In this document: in pieces, positions 17,822-27,618 of the stretch
Numbering within the stretch: position 1 is the first letter of the stretch
How the letters are laid out: each line of letters begins with the position of its first letter
DNA from: Lunatimonas salinarum
Lineage (GTDB): Bacteria; Bacteroidota; Bacteroidia; Cytophagales; Cyclobacteriaceae
NCBI RefSeq assembly: GCF_017811155.1
Contig: NZ_JACVCV010000015.1
Location: 62,001 to 126,000 of the forward strand
Direction of reading: 5' to 3'
Length of the DNA stretch: 64,000 nucleotides
Position numbers and translations under genes: made by a program
Notes under the pieces: generated by a model
Seen by the model: the letters and a program-made list of their open reading frames with translations, nothing else
The model's database searches: none
What the model was told of the DNA's origin: nothing

Positions 17822-18889
17822 CTAAAGCCACCTCCTACCCTTAAAAAAGTACAACATGCCTAGCACCGCCACAAACATCAGCCCCATCACGATAAAGTAC
17901 CCGTAACGCCACCGCAACTCCGGCATATAGTCAAAATTCATCCCATATACCCCCACGATAAAGGTCAGCGGGATAAACAGCGTCGCGATGATCGTAAGCA
18001 CCTTCATCACTTCGTTCATCTTGTTTGAAACGCTGTTCATATACAGGTCCAGCAAGCTGGCAGAAATATCCCGCAGCACTTCCACATTTTCGATCACCTG
18101 CACCGTATGGTCGTACAAATCCCGGATGAAAACATGGGCACTCACCGGAAGAATCGGATGGTCCATCCGCTCGAAGCGACCCATAACCTCCCGCAGCGGA
18201 AAAACAGACCTTCGCAGGTGTATCGTCTCTCTCCTCAGCACATGCAGCCTTCCCAAGGAAGCCCGGGTAGGCCGTAACAACAGCTCCTCCTCCAACTCCT
18301 CAAAGCGCTCCCCAAGGTTTTCCAAAATAACAAAATAATTATCCACCACCGAATCCAGCATCGCATACAGCAGATAGCCTGCACCACGACGACGGATTTG
18401 GCCCTTTCCTTCCCGAAGCCGCTTTCGAAGACCATCGAATACATCTCCACTGCGCTCCTGAAAGGAAATCAGCACATTGTCCTTTAACAAAAAGCTAAGC
18501 TGCTCATCGATCACCTCCACACCACCACCGCCTACCATAAACATCCGCACGACCGCATGAAGGTATTGATCATGCTCTTCGATCTTTGGGCGCTGCCCCA
18601 CACTCAGTATATCCTCCGTCGTCAGCCGGTGTACCTGCAGGTAGTCGCACAGCGCTTCTATCACGCCTATTTCATGCAGCCCATCCACGTTGATCCAGGT
18701 AACCCCCGCGGTTGAAGCAAGCTCCTGTATTGCCTCCTGCACGGAACTGAGCGATTTTTCTTCGTAATAATCCCCCTCAAAACGAATAAGCGAAATCAAA
18801 ACATCCTCCATTTTCCGCTCACCGGTAAACAGCAACGTCCCAGGCGCCATCCCTGCCTTGGATTTTCGTTTGTGTTTCATCTTGGCCAT
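17822..18889 (-). CDS. corA: CorA-type magnesium/cobalt channel
   Basis: A 355-aa divalent-metal channel of the inner membrane. The large cytoplasmic part (about 1-290) is followed by two transmembrane helices (about 293-315 and 328-350) with the signature YGMNF between them, the loop that selects hydrated magnesium. Length and order are standard. It stands alone, with its own terminator, at the right edge of the restriction island. Confidence 0.93.
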   Translation of the reverse strand: MAKMKHKRKSKAGMAPGTLLFTGERKMEDVLISLIRFEGDYYEEKSLSSVQEAIQELASTAGVTWINVDGLHEIGVIEALCDYLQVHRLTTEDILSVGQRPKIEEHDQYLHAVVRMFMVGGGGVEVIDEQLSFLLKDNVLISFQERSGDVFDGLRKRLREGKGQIRRRGAGYLLYAMLDSVVDNYFVILENLGERFEELEEELLLRPTRASLGRLHVLRRETIHLRRSVFPLREVMGRFERMDHPILPVSAHVFIRDLYDHTVQVIENVEVLRDISASLLDLYMNSVSNKMNEVMKVLTIIATLFIPLTFIVGVYGMNFDYMPELRWRYGYFIVMGLMFVAVLGMLYFFKGRRWL

Positions 18890-18945
18890 CGGATAAAAAT
18901 CTAGTTTCGCATCTATTTTGGAGCCGGACTATCTTCGAAACCGCA

Positions 18946-19413
18946 TCACGGCTTCTCCTTCCACAGTTTGTCCGCCAGCTCTAAATAGGAAGGCAGTGCG
19001 GCAGAACCATACCAGGGATACAGCGAAGCTTTCAGTATCCCCTCCGCAATCGCGGGATCGTCGGCCAGCCACTCCTGTACCTGATCCACATCGCCGCTGT
19101 CAAAAATAAACAACCCTCGCATGGCATCTCCGTTTGGTCCAAAAGGACCGGCTACTAGTAGCTTACCCTCCCTAGCCAAGCGATCTATATTGGCCATGTG
19201 TCCGGCAAAGGCCGCCGCCACCAAGGCCTGATCGTCCGGACTCCGGTCTCCAGTGGTCAAGAGTACAAAGGTGTACATCTTCATGCCATAATCATCCGCG
19301 CCCAACTCCCGGGCCAAGGCCTCATCGTACTGAGGGTTTTGATCCTGCGCCATGCTGCCAATAGGAATTAGCAGTCCTGCCAGAAGAATATAAAGATAGC
19401 ACCTCACTTGCAT
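18946..19413 (-). CDS. Secreted YCII-family protein
   Basis: A 155-aa protein with a signal peptide (MQVRCYLYILLAGLLIPIGSMAQ) and a YCII-related domain (about 45-130: MKMYTFVLLTTGDR, HMANIDRLAREGKLLVAGPF, RGLFIFD, VQEWLADDPA). The domain has a dimeric alpha/beta-barrel fold; His and Asp residues are conserved but no reaction is established for this group. The start at 19413 is chosen for the signal peptide; a longer frame would run into the esterase gene. It lies 29 nt after the esterase, probably co-transcribed. Confidence 0.8.
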   Translation of the reverse strand: MQVRCYLYILLAGLLIPIGSMAQDQNPQYDEALARELGADDYGMKMYTFVLLTTGDRSPDDQALVAAAFAGHMANIDRLAREGKLLVAGPFGPNGDAMRGLFIFDSGDVDQVQEWLADDPAIAEGILKASLYPWYGSAALPSYLELADKLWKEKP

Positions 19414-19442
19414 ATGGAATGGTTCTGCGTTTTCAGTATTCG

Positions 19443-20312
19443 TTAGCGTTGGTGAAAAGCCTCGGACACAAATGCCAATACATCCGGCAGGGCACTGCGC
19501 CAATAGCCCCAGGTATGTCCTCCATCACGTATCCGGAACTCATGGGGAACTTCCTTTTTGCGCAGGGCGATGTGAACCAAGCTGTTTCCTTCGTATAGGA
19601 AGTCGTCATCGCCACAGTCAAAATACCACCTGACGGACTTCATTTGATCCAAAGAATTCAATTCAATCTGCCTCAGTGCCTGATGCCGGTCATAATAGGC
19701 ATCCAAAGAGGCGGCACTGTTTATCTTCGCGCCACTGTTTTCCAAGGCCTGGCGGAATTCCTCTTTTGGCTGACTGCGCAGGGCCGCGCTCAGGGGGGCA
19801 GCAGAGGAAAACATATCCGGGCGGTGCATGGCATAAAAAAACGAGCCGCCTCCACCCATGGACAGTCCGGCTACCGCTCGGTATCGCTTCGCTGCCTTGA
19901 TGCGGTACGTCGACTCAATAAAGGGAATAAACTCCTCAAAGAAAAAATCCTCGTAGCGCCATTCCCCATTCACATCGTTGAAATAGCCCCTTCTCCCGGT
20001 ATTGGCGTCCGGCATGACGATGATCATCGGAGTTGCTGTCCCCTCGTTGATCGCCTTGTCGGTGATGTGCTGCACCTCCCCAAACTGCACCCAACCGGTT
20101 TGATCGTCTCCTCCACCGTGCAGCAGGTACAGGACCGGATAACTACGCTCTGAGTGATCGTAGCCGGGAGGCAGGTAAATGGCGTATCGGCGCTCCATCT
20201 TCAGAAGGTCACTCTGAAGGGTGAGGTTATCGTATACCCTGCTTTCTTGTGCTAGCACGGACAATAGCGGGAGAAACGCAAAAATCAACGTGGAGACGTG
20301 TAGGTTCTTCAT
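19443..20312 (-). CDS. Secreted esterase, alpha/beta hydrolase (esterase D/enterochelin esterase type)
   Basis: A 289-aa exported hydrolase. Signal peptide MKNLHVSTLIFAFLPLLSVLAQ; oxyanion HG in LYLLHGGGDD; nucleophile Ser in GLSMGGGG; acid Asp in DCGDDDFLYEGN; His in RDGGHTWGYW. This is the putative esterase family that includes feruloyl/acetyl-xylan esterases of Bacteroidota, so plant-polysaccharide de-esterification is possible, but no glycan genes lie nearby. The start at 20312 is chosen for the signal peptide. Confidence 0.87.
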   Translation of the reverse strand: MKNLHVSTLIFAFLPLLSVLAQESRVYDNLTLQSDLLKMERRYAIYLPPGYDHSERSYPVLYLLHGGGDDQTGWVQFGEVQHITDKAINEGTATPMIIVMPDANTGRRGYFNDVNGEWRYEDFFFEEFIPFIESTYRIKAAKRYRAVAGLSMGGGGSFFYAMHRPDMFSSAAPLSAALRSQPKEEFRQALENSGAKINSAASLDAYYDRHQALRQIELNSLDQMKSVRWYFDCGDDDFLYEGNSLVHIALRKKEVPHEFRIRDGGHTWGYWRSALPDVLAFVSEAFHQR

Positions 20313-20474
20313 GGGGTTATCTGATAGGGGTTTATTGGAACAAAAGGACATTTCCTAAAACCCCAATATAAGGATATTTTCTTGCCCGAACCACCTGATC
20401 AAAAAATATTACCTGCCAACGAGTCCCTGCCGACCTCCTTTTTGGAGCGCCTATGAGAAAAAGAACCTCCCTCG

Positions 20475-20505
20475 AAAAAAAAACCGGCCGATTGCTCGGC
20501 CGGTT
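20475..20505 (-). terminator. Strong terminator after glnN
   Basis: Perfect 10-bp stem AACCGGCCGA / TCGGCCGGTT with loop TTGC (20482-20505), followed on the minus strand by about nine T (plus 20475-20483). It is 10 nt past the glnN stop. Confidence 0.92.
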
Positions 20506-20515
20506 GAATAATCCA

Positions 20516-22678
20516 TTACTTTATAAACAGCATCTCGCGGTATTTCACGAGCGGCCAAGATTCGTTGTCTACCAACAACTCCAGCTTATCCACCGCGTAC
20601 CGGATTTTGTCAAAGTAAGCTTCTTTCACATCCGTGCTGTACAGCTTCGCCTTTTTAGCGATATCTTCCTCTTTGTTGATTCGCTTTCTGGCCTCGATCA
20701 TCTGCCCTACGTTCAGTTTCAAAGACTCGATGTGTTTGCTCACCTGCTCAATGGTTTCTATCGCCGCGCGGTGGTCCAATCCGAGACCTTTGAGGCCGTT
20801 GGCATTTTCGATCAGCTTGTTCTGATACTGAATCGCGGTAGGAATGATATGGTTAAGCGCTAGGTCACCCATTACCCTGGATTCGATCTGTACCCGCATG
20901 ATGTAGTTTTCCAAGCGGATCTCGTGCCTTGCGTGAAGCTCCTTCTCGTTGAGAACCTTATGGCGCTTGTAGAGATCAGCGGTCTTCTTGGTCACCAAGG
21001 TATCCAAGGCAAAAGGTGTGCTCTTCAGGTTGGATAGACCTCTTCGAGCAGCTTCTTCGGCCCACTCATCGGAGTATCCGTCTGCTTCAAAGCGTATATC
21101 CTTGCTCTCTTTGATGTATCTGCGCAATACATCTACAATGGCAATCTTTTTCTCCTTACCTGCCTCCATCTCCTTGTCGATGTCAACTTTCATTTCCTTC
21201 AGTATATCTGCAACGATCACGTTCAGCGCTGTCATAGGGCCTGCAGAGTTGGCACTGGATCCTACTGCACGGAATTCGAATTTATTACCAGTGAAGGCAA
21301 AGGGCGAGGTACGGTTACGATCGGTGTTGTCCAGTATGATTTCCGGGATTTTGGTAAGACCGAGCTTCATGTACATGTTGTCACCTTTCTCGATTTTCAC
21401 GTTTCCGTTATGCTCCAACTCGTCCAAGACGGAGCTAAGGGTAGATCCGAGGAACACGGAAATAATCGCCGGAGGTGCTTCGTTGGCACCTAATCGGTAA
21501 TCGTTGCTCGCAGATGCAATGCTGGCCCTTAGCAGGTCGGCATAGACATATACCGCTTTGATCGTTCCTACCAAGAAACACAGAAACTGCAGATTTTCCC
21601 TGGCTGAGTTGCTAGGCTGGAACAGGTTGACACCCGTATCGGTAATCAGTGACCAGTTGTTATGCTTGCCACTACCGTTAAGTCCGGCGAAGGGCTTTTC
21701 GTGAAACAACACTTTGAAACCATGTCGGTCGGCCACCTTTTCCATCAAGTCCATCAACAACAGGTTGTGGTCACAGGCCTTGTTGATTTCCTCAAACAAA
21801 GGAGCCACTTCGTACTGACCGGGAGCCACTTCATTGTGACGGGTTGAAACAGGGATACCCAATTTCCACGCCTCGATCTCGAAGTCCTTCATGTATTCCT
21901 TCACGCGCTGCGCAATGGATCCAAAGTAGTGGTCGTCCAATTGCTGTCCACGGGCGGGATTGTGTCCAAACACCGACCGGCCAGACATCACGATATCAGG
22001 ACGGGTAGAATAAAGTGCTTTATCGATTAGGAAGTATTCTTGTTCCACTCCCAGTGAAGGGGTTACCTTTTTCACGTTTCGGTCGAAATACTGACAAATG
22101 TCCACCGCTGCGTGGTTGATCGCATCCGAAGAACGGATCAACGGGGTTTTAAAATCCAACGCCTCCCCGGTGTAAGACACGAAGATGGTTGGGATACAAA
22201 GGGTTTTGTCGTAGATAAATATGGGGGAACTTGGATCCCACGCGGTATATCCCCGCGCTTCAAAGGTCGTTCGGATACCGCCACTAGGAAAAGAGGAGGC
22301 ATCCGGCTCCTGCTGTACCAACGCAGAACCCTTGAATTTCTCCATTCCGGAGAGGGCATCAAAAAACGTATCGTGCTTTTCAGCTGTGGAGCCTGTCAAC
22401 GGTTGGAACCAGTGGGTGTAGTGCGTGGCACCCTTGGCCATTGCCCAACTCTTCACCGCGGTAGCTACCTCTTCCGCAGTGGACATGTCAATTTTTGCTC
22501 CCTTTTCTATCGCACCGGCAACTCGCTGGTAAACGGAAGGAGCCAATGCTTCCCGCATTTCCTTCAGACCAAATACCTGAGATCCGAAGTAATCAGAAAT
22601 CTTTAGAGAGGGTGCTTCAGAGGTCACGTAGGACCGCTCCTGCACCTTCATAAGCGCTAATTGTCTTAATGTTGCCAT
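20516..22678 (-). CDS. glnN: Glutamine synthetase type III
   Basis: A 720-aa GSIII enzyme, which joins ammonia to glutamate with ATP. The length is that of GSIII, far above the roughly 450-470 aa of GSI. Family blocks seen include SLGVEQEYFLID, EVAPGQYEVAPLFEE, NGSGKHNNWS, LGANEAPPAIISVFLG and NRTSPFAFTGNKFEFRAVGS. The ATG at 22678 is preferred, because the promoter just upstream would not transcribe the longer frame's start. It has a full Bacteroidota promoter and a strong terminator, so it is a single-gene unit. Confidence 0.95.
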   Translation of the reverse strand: MATLRQLALMKVQERSYVTSEAPSLKISDYFGSQVFGLKEMREALAPSVYQRVAGAIEKGAKIDMSTAEEVATAVKSWAMAKGATHYTHWFQPLTGSTAEKHDTFFDALSGMEKFKGSALVQQEPDASSFPSGGIRTTFEARGYTAWDPSSPIFIYDKTLCIPTIFVSYTGEALDFKTPLIRSSDAINHAAVDICQYFDRNVKKVTPSLGVEQEYFLIDKALYSTRPDIVMSGRSVFGHNPARGQQLDDHYFGSIAQRVKEYMKDFEIEAWKLGIPVSTRHNEVAPGQYEVAPLFEEINKACDHNLLLMDLMEKVADRHGFKVLFHEKPFAGLNGSGKHNNWSLITDTGVNLFQPSNSARENLQFLCFLVGTIKAVYVYADLLRASIASASNDYRLGANEAPPAIISVFLGSTLSSVLDELEHNGNVKIEKGDNMYMKLGLTKIPEIILDNTDRNRTSPFAFTGNKFEFRAVGSSANSAGPMTALNVIVADILKEMKVDIDKEMEAGKEKKIAIVDVLRRYIKESKDIRFEADGYSDEWAEEAARRGLSNLKSTPFALDTLVTKKTADLYKRHKVLNEKELHARHEIRLENYIMRVQIESRVMGDLALNHIIPTAIQYQNKLIENANGLKGLGLDHRAAIETIEQVSKHIESLKLNVGQMIEARKRINKEEDIAKKAKLYSTDVKEAYFDKIRYAVDKLELLVDNESWPLVKYREMLFIK

Positions 22679-22708
22679 CGTTGAAATTTGTGGTTTAAAA
22701 TTGATACA

Positions 22709-22737
22709 CAAAAGTAGAAAAATATCTCATAAAACAA
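22709..22737 (-). promoter_or_regulatory. Bacteroidota promoter for glnN
   Basis: Minus-strand TTG (plus 22735-22737), 18 nt, TACTTTTG (plus 22709-22716). Transcription would start near 22703, 25 nt before the glnN ATG. Confidence 0.7.
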
Positions 22738-22855
22738 GTAAATGAGTGGAAATTCGAGCTGATTTTCTCCAAAATTACACTTTTTGTAAAAAAATAGCGC
22801 CCAAAATCAAACCAAGCCCTGTTTTTCGAGGGGGTTTTCGGAAAAATTGCGAAAA

Positions 22856-22885
22856 TTGAAAACTTCGGCAGAATGCGTACCTTTG
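22856..22885 (+). promoter_or_regulatory. Bacteroidota promoter for mtaB
   Basis: TTG (22856-22858), exactly 19 nt, TACCTTTG (22878-22885), a very good match. The start would be near 22892, leaving a leader of about 145 nt before mtaB in which I see no known riboswitch. Confidence 0.7.
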
Positions 22886-23037
22886 CAGCCGGTTTATGAA
22901 TCAAGCCGCTTTGAAATCGCGCATGAAGCAAGCGACACACAATTTGATGACTATCCACCATGCGACCTGCCTGCCGCAGGGATTCCATCCCGATAAACCG
23001 GAACATGTTGTGACCGCTGAAAAACAATTATAAACAG

Positions 23038-24357
23038 ATGAAACGAGTCGCCTTCTACACACTGGGTTGCAAATTGAATTATTCCGAAACCTCCACCATC
23101 AGCCGTATGTTTGAGCAAAAGGGCTATGAGAAGGTCGGTTTCGAGGAAAACCCCGACATTTTTATCATCAACACCTGCTCGGTGACGGAAAATGCCGACA
23201 AGAAGTGCAAGAAGATCGTAAAGGAGGCAAAAAAGATCTCCCCCCACGCTTACGTGACCATCATCGGCTGCTATGCCCAGCTAAAACCGCAGGAAATAGC
23301 GGAAATAAAGGGCGTAGATGCGGTATTGGGTGCTGCCGAGAAGTTTAGGCTGATCGAGCTGCTCGACGATTTTGCGCATGCCCAAGAAACCAAGGTCCTG
23401 GCCTCCGAAATCCAAGATGCCGACACCTTCCACGCCTCCCACAGCATGCACGACCGCACCCGCACATTCCTAAAGGTACAGGATGGGTGTAATTATGGCT
23501 GTGCCTTTTGCACCATCCCTCTTGCCAGGGGAAAAAGCCGTAGCGACAGCGTGGCCCAAGTCGTAGCCACGGCACAGGGCATCGCGGACTCCACTGTAAA
23601 AGAAGTCGTACTCACCGGTGTAAACATTGGCGACTTCGGGATTCAGGAAGGGAAGCGCAAAGAACGGCTCTTCGATCTGGTCAAAGCGCTCGACGAGGTA
23701 GATGGTATCCCACGTTTCCGGATTTCCTCAATCGAACCAAACCTGCTGACGAATCAGATCATCGAATTCGTGGCCGGTTCAAAGCGCTTTGTGCCGCATT
23801 TTCATATCCCCCTGCAATCCGGCAGCAATACCATCCTGCGAAAAATGGGGCGGCGCTACCTACGGGAACTGTACGAGGATCGTGTAGCCAAGATCAAACA
23901 GTTGATGCCGCACTGCTGCATCGGCGTGGACGTGATAGTGGGATTTCCGGGAGAAAGCGACGAACTGTTTCTGGAGACCTATCAATTTTTAAATGAACTG
24001 CCCATCTCCTACCTCCATGTCTTTACCTACTCCGAAAGGGCCAATACGCGCGCCGCGGAGATGGAGGACGTGGTGCCCATGAAAAAACGAAACGAGCGCT
24101 CTAAGATGCTGCGCATTCTTTCGGAGAAGAAAAAGCGGAAGTTTTACGAAGAGAACTTGGGCAAAACCTGGAAAGTACTCTTTGAAGAGGACATCGAAAA
24201 CGGCATGATGCACGGGTTCACCGAAAACTACGTACGGGTAAGCGCCAAATACGACCCCTTGCTGATCAATGAAATCAAAACCGTCACCCTGACAGAAATC
24301 AACGAGCAAGGCGTGGTGAATGTAGTCGAACCTGAGGTCGTATTCGAAAAGCACTGA
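23038..24357 (+). CDS. mtaB: tRNA t6A37 methylthiotransferase MtaB
   Basis: A 439-aa radical-SAM enzyme that adds a methylthio group to t6A at position 37 of tRNAs reading A-starting codons. N-terminal UPF0004 domain (about 1-125) begins AFYTLGCKLNYSET with three Cys that bind one iron-sulfur cluster; the radical-SAM motif CNYGCAFC (CxxxCxxC) binds the other; a TRAM-like end (about 375-439) follows. CKLNYSE at the start marks MtaB rather than MiaB. Single gene with its own promoter. Confidence 0.92.
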   Translation: MKRVAFYTLGCKLNYSETSTISRMFEQKGYEKVGFEENPDIFIINTCSVTENADKKCKKIVKEAKKISPHAYVTIIGCYAQLKPQEIAEIKGVDAVLGAAEKFRLIELLDDFAHAQETKVLASEIQDADTFHASHSMHDRTRTFLKVQDGCNYGCAFCTIPLARGKSRSDSVAQVVATAQGIADSTVKEVVLTGVNIGDFGIQEGKRKERLFDLVKALDEVDGIPRFRISSIEPNLLTNQIIEFVAGSKRFVPHFHIPLQSGSNTILRKMGRRYLRELYEDRVAKIKQLMPHCCIGVDVIVGFPGESDELFLETYQFLNELPISYLHVFTYSERANTRAAEMEDVVPMKKRNERSKMLRILSEKKKRKFYEENLGKTWKVLFEEDIENGMMHGFTENYVRVSAKYDPLLINEIKTVTLTEINEQGVVNVVEPEVVFEKH

Positions 24358-24426
24358 TCGATTATTTCCTGCTATTTATTAGTCATTTAATCGTTAGATA
24401 GAGTCCTTTGGGCTTACCTTTCCAGA

Positions 24427-25746
24427 TCAAATTCCGCTTTGCAGGAAATCAACGGCAAGGTGGCTCAAGGCCCTCACCCCGAGTATCAACCCACTTTCAT
24501 CGAGGAAAAAGTCCGGCGTGTGGTGGGCCGGGGCCTTTAAAGGATCTCCATCGGCCGGCATCCCGCCCAAAAACACAAACAGTCCTGGCTTGGCCTGCTG
24601 GTAAAAGCTAAAATCCTCTGCACCCGTGATCAACTCATGCTCTACCAATCTTCCCGGTCCTGTCACGCGCTCCAGGGTGGGCAACATTTTGGCCGTCAGA
24701 CTGGGGTCGTTGTAGGTAACGGGGTACATTTTCCGAATGTTGACTTCCGCCTGCGCTCCGGCACTTTGGGCAATGCCTGCGGCTATCTCAAAAATCCTTC
24801 GGTGAACCAACTCCTGCTGGGCTGCACTGTAAGTGCGGATGGTGCCGATCATCTCTACATCCTCCGGAATGATGTTGTGCCGGACTCCCCCGTGCATGGA
24901 CCCAATGGTGACAATCGCCGGGATCTCGGTCACATTGACGCTACGGCTTACGACCGTTTGTAGTCCAAGGACGATCTGCGAGGCGGTTACGATGGGATCT
25001 ACCGAAGACCAGGGGTAGGCTCCGTGTGCTTGCTTGCCAATTACCTTTATTTCCAAGTTGTCCACGGCTGCCATGGCAGGACCGGATCGGTACTTGATGG
25101 TACCTACGGGTGTCTGGGAATTGATATGCAAACCAAAGATAGCGTCTACGTCCTTCATGACGCCCTCCTCCACCATTTGCTTGGCTCCCCAGGTGTCCAG
25201 GTCATCCATTCCTTCTTCTGCCGGCTGAAATATAAACTTGACGGTGCCGGAGAGCTCGCCGCGAATAGAAGCCAAGGTCTCCGCAACGCCCATCAATATC
25301 GCCACATGGGAATCGTGCCCACAGGCATGGGACACCCCCACTTCCTGCCCGTTATACATGGCCGTCTGGGTAGACCTAAAGGGTACATCCACCCGCTCGG
25401 TCACCGGAAGGGCATCCATGTCCGCCCGCAGGGCGACCGTAGGCCCAGGTTTCCCACCTTTTAATATCCCAACCACCCCCGTGACGGCAACTTTTTCGGT
25501 TACTTCCATTCCCAACGACCGCAGGTGCCCTGCCACAATGGCCGCTGTACGGACCTCCTGGTTCCCCAGCTCCGGATGCTGGTGAAAATCCCTTCTCCAG
25601 GCAACCACCTGCCCTTCCAGCGTTTCGGCTTTTTGGTCGATGGCTAGGGATAAGCTGGACTGGGCAAGAGCCGGAGATACCCCGGCTAATCCGAGCGTGA
25701 TGAAAAGTAAACATACACAACTGGCAGAGAAAAGAAAATGCTTCAT
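24427..25746 (-). CDS. Secreted M20 metallo-amidohydrolase
   Basis: A 439-aa exported hydrolase of the M20D group (hippurate / N-acyl-amino-acid amidohydrolase type). Signal peptide to about residue 29 (ends SPALAQ). Metal site residues are seen in LRADMDALPV, SHACGHDSHVAIL, FIFQPAEEG and GLHINSQTPVG, with the last His in ITGAEDFSFYQQ nearby. The family removes acyl groups from amino acids. It stands alone, convergent with mtaB. Substrate unknown. Confidence 0.9.
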   Translation of the reverse strand: MKHFLFSASCVCLLFITLGLAGVSPALAQSSLSLAIDQKAETLEGQVVAWRRDFHQHPELGNQEVRTAAIVAGHLRSLGMEVTEKVAVTGVVGILKGGKPGPTVALRADMDALPVTERVDVPFRSTQTAMYNGQEVGVSHACGHDSHVAILMGVAETLASIRGELSGTVKFIFQPAEEGMDDLDTWGAKQMVEEGVMKDVDAIFGLHINSQTPVGTIKYRSGPAMAAVDNLEIKVIGKQAHGAYPWSSVDPIVTASQIVLGLQTVVSRSVNVTEIPAIVTIGSMHGGVRHNIIPEDVEMIGTIRTYSAAQQELVHRRIFEIAAGIAQSAGAQAEVNIRKMYPVTYNDPSLTAKMLPTLERVTGPGRLVEHELITGAEDFSFYQQAKPGLFVFLGGMPADGDPLKAPAHHTPDFFLDESGLILGVRALSHLAVDFLQSGI

Positions 25747-25845
25747 AGGAATACGGAATTCATTGAAAAGGAAAGTTACGGATTGGGCACTAGTTTTCCA
25801 GCATCTTTTTGGGATTTAATAAAGGATGTTTTAATCTTTTTATGT

Positions 25846-25853
25846 TAGATTTG
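25846..25853 (+). promoter_or_regulatory. -7 box for the cytochrome gene
   Basis: TAGATTTG matches TAnnTTTG 17 nt before the ATG at 25871; no -33 TTG at proper spacing. Confidence 0.4.
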
Positions 25854-25870
25854 CGTAATATCAAATTAAA

Positions 25871-26308
25871 ATGCTTCTTACTACCATGAACTGTTTTTGT
25901 CGGACTTCCTTTTTGATACTGCTTTTTGCCTTTATTGGCTTCGGGTGCGGGGATTCGAACGGCAATGAAGTGGAACAAGCGGCCAATATACCAAAAGATT
26001 ATATCCGGGCGATAGCAGGAGAAGATGAGGAGGTGCCGCAGGAACTGATCCAACGGGGGGAAGTCCTTATCGCTTACTCGGATTGCTTCGAATGCCACAA
26101 GCGGGAAAGCCGATCAAAGGGCCCTTCCTTTTCCGACATTGCCAAACGGTATCCCCGCCGGCAGGTCTATATAGACCTTTTGGCACGCAAAATTATATCA
26201 GGCGGTACGGGTTCCTGGGGCTACCCGGTCATGTCGCCCCATCCGCAGATCGAATTTGAAGATGCCCAAGCCATGGCCACCTATGTGCTGTCCATAGGCA
26301 ATAGATAA
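25871..26308 (+). CDS. Small c-type cytochrome lipoprotein
   Basis: A 145-aa exported electron carrier. Lipobox GFGC (Cys26) anchors it; one haem site CFECH (Cys72, Cys75, His76) and a probable axial Met121 in GYPVMSPHP define a class I monohaem cytochrome. A second ATG at 25886 would also leave a good signal. Its partner is not in the window. Confidence 0.88.
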   Translation: MLLTTMNCFCRTSFLILLFAFIGFGCGDSNGNEVEQAANIPKDYIRAIAGEDEEVPQELIQRGEVLIAYSDCFECHKRESRSKGPSFSDIAKRYPRRQVYIDLLARKIISGGTGSWGYPVMSPHPQIEFEDAQAMATYVLSIGNR

Positions 26309-26403
26309 AAACCGTTGCCGGATCCATGAAATAATGGCCTCCTGCCCGTTTTCTACATGACTATACTCAAAAAATATTGTTTAAAGACGAAATGATGGTA
26401 CAG

Positions 26404-27276
26404 CTAGCCATCACTGCTGAACCTACCTTTGTTTTTTACCAAAATCCGCTCTACCCCTTGGTTGATCACGAAATGGGTTCTCAGGTATTGCCTGGGAGTT
26501 AGGCCGGAGAAATCCTTGAAATCCTTGTGCAGGTGGGAGCCATCCGTATAGCCGTGGGCCACCACCAACTCTAATAGGTCAAACTTTTCTGCGGCATGCA
26601 TGGCGTCTATCAGCGCATTAAAGCGTACGATGCGGCAGAAAAGTTTTGGCGAGATGCCCACTTGCTGTTTGAAATGGATCTGAAAGGTACGCTTTGACAC
26701 GCGAACTCCACAACCCTTCGCATCGAGGGCAAGATCCCCTTTTCGGCGGATTATTTCATCGCATATCGAAGAGACATCCAAGCATTGCTTTTGTGCACCT
26801 CTCCGCAAAAACCAAGCTGACAACAGGGCATCAAGTCCCGTTACCCAGCCATTAGGGCACTGGGAAGAGGCAAACAGGGTCCGAAGTTGCTCCTTCAACC
26901 CGGACAACCCAAGCTGCTCCAGATCCACGATTTTATCCGTCAGCTTGTCGACCGGCCCTCCTAAGAAATAAAAAAGACCGGTAGGTGTAAACACAATAAT
27001 AAATGACTTAAACCGACCCACGTTATAAGCATAGCCCACACGGCTCATCTGCCCAAACAGGAGGGGAACACCCGCTTCAAAATAATGCCTATCCAGTGGT
27101 GTGGGATAGGCAAGGAAGTTACCTTCGGATACTTCGATGGGAATCGTCAAGGCTGCCGTACCCTTTGGAGAAAAAATCGGAGAATCAGGTACAACGTAAT
27201 CGTATTCGAAGAGCATATACCCGCTGACGTAGGGGCGAAGGGAGGAGTGTACGGGAAAAAAGGTAAGGTTATGCAT
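26404..27276 (-). CDS. AraC-family transcriptional regulator
   Basis: A 290-aa regulator. The N-terminal part (about 1-150) fits the DUF6597-type sensor found in Bacteroidota AraC proteins (YVSGYMLFEYDYVVPD; FIIVFTPTGLFYFLGGPVD); the C-terminal AraC DNA-binding domain (about 180-275) has RVSKRTFQIHFKQQVGISPKLFCRI and the second-helix block YTDGSHLHKDFKDFSGLTPRQYL. It has no obvious target beside it; the upstream 340-base gap and outer-membrane remnant may be linked. Confidence 0.88.
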   Translation of the reverse strand: MHNLTFFPVHSSLRPYVSGYMLFEYDYVVPDSPIFSPKGTAALTIPIEVSEGNFLAYPTPLDRHYFEAGVPLLFGQMSRVGYAYNVGRFKSFIIVFTPTGLFYFLGGPVDKLTDKIVDLEQLGLSGLKEQLRTLFASSQCPNGWVTGLDALLSAWFLRRGAQKQCLDVSSICDEIIRRKGDLALDAKGCGVRVSKRTFQIHFKQQVGISPKLFCRIVRFNALIDAMHAAEKFDLLELVVAHGYTDGSHLHKDFKDFSGLTPRQYLRTHFVINQGVERILVKNKGRFSSDG

Positions 27277-27618
27277 CGTTAGTGGGTGTTCAATTATTTA
27301 TCGATAAAACCAAAATACGCAAACAACGAAGTAAATACAAGCAAAAAAATAACCGATCCCTATAACTGATCCGATTTTAGCTAATCTAGCAGCCTTTAAA
27401 AACTGCGTTTACCCTGATCTTTCAAAGGGCCGTTAGCCTGTCCCACCAATACAACTGGCCTAAAAATTGATAACCATCCAACCAAAAACAATGACAAACC
27501 TATTGATTAATGTAAATCAGCACCAATCTAACCCATTGCCACAATTCGGTGCATTTCCTACTTTTCGTCATTTAAGTGTTTGAGCACCTATGCTTTATAA
27601 AAATTATTTTTACTTACC
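27277..27618. other. AT-rich gap between the AraC gene and an OMP remnant
   Basis: About 340 bases with no gene, no perfect TAnnTTTG box on either strand and no hairpin of note. A TACTTTTC close to a -7 box lies near 27559. Confidence 0.4.

Noticed and set aside
17580-17825. 81-codon plus-strand gene after a TACTTTTG box
   Set aside because: No recognisable domain, and it runs through the corA terminator hairpin.
22886-23037. Riboswitch in the mtaB leader
   Set aside because: The roughly 145-nt leader shows no known aptamer consensus or strong terminator hairpin.
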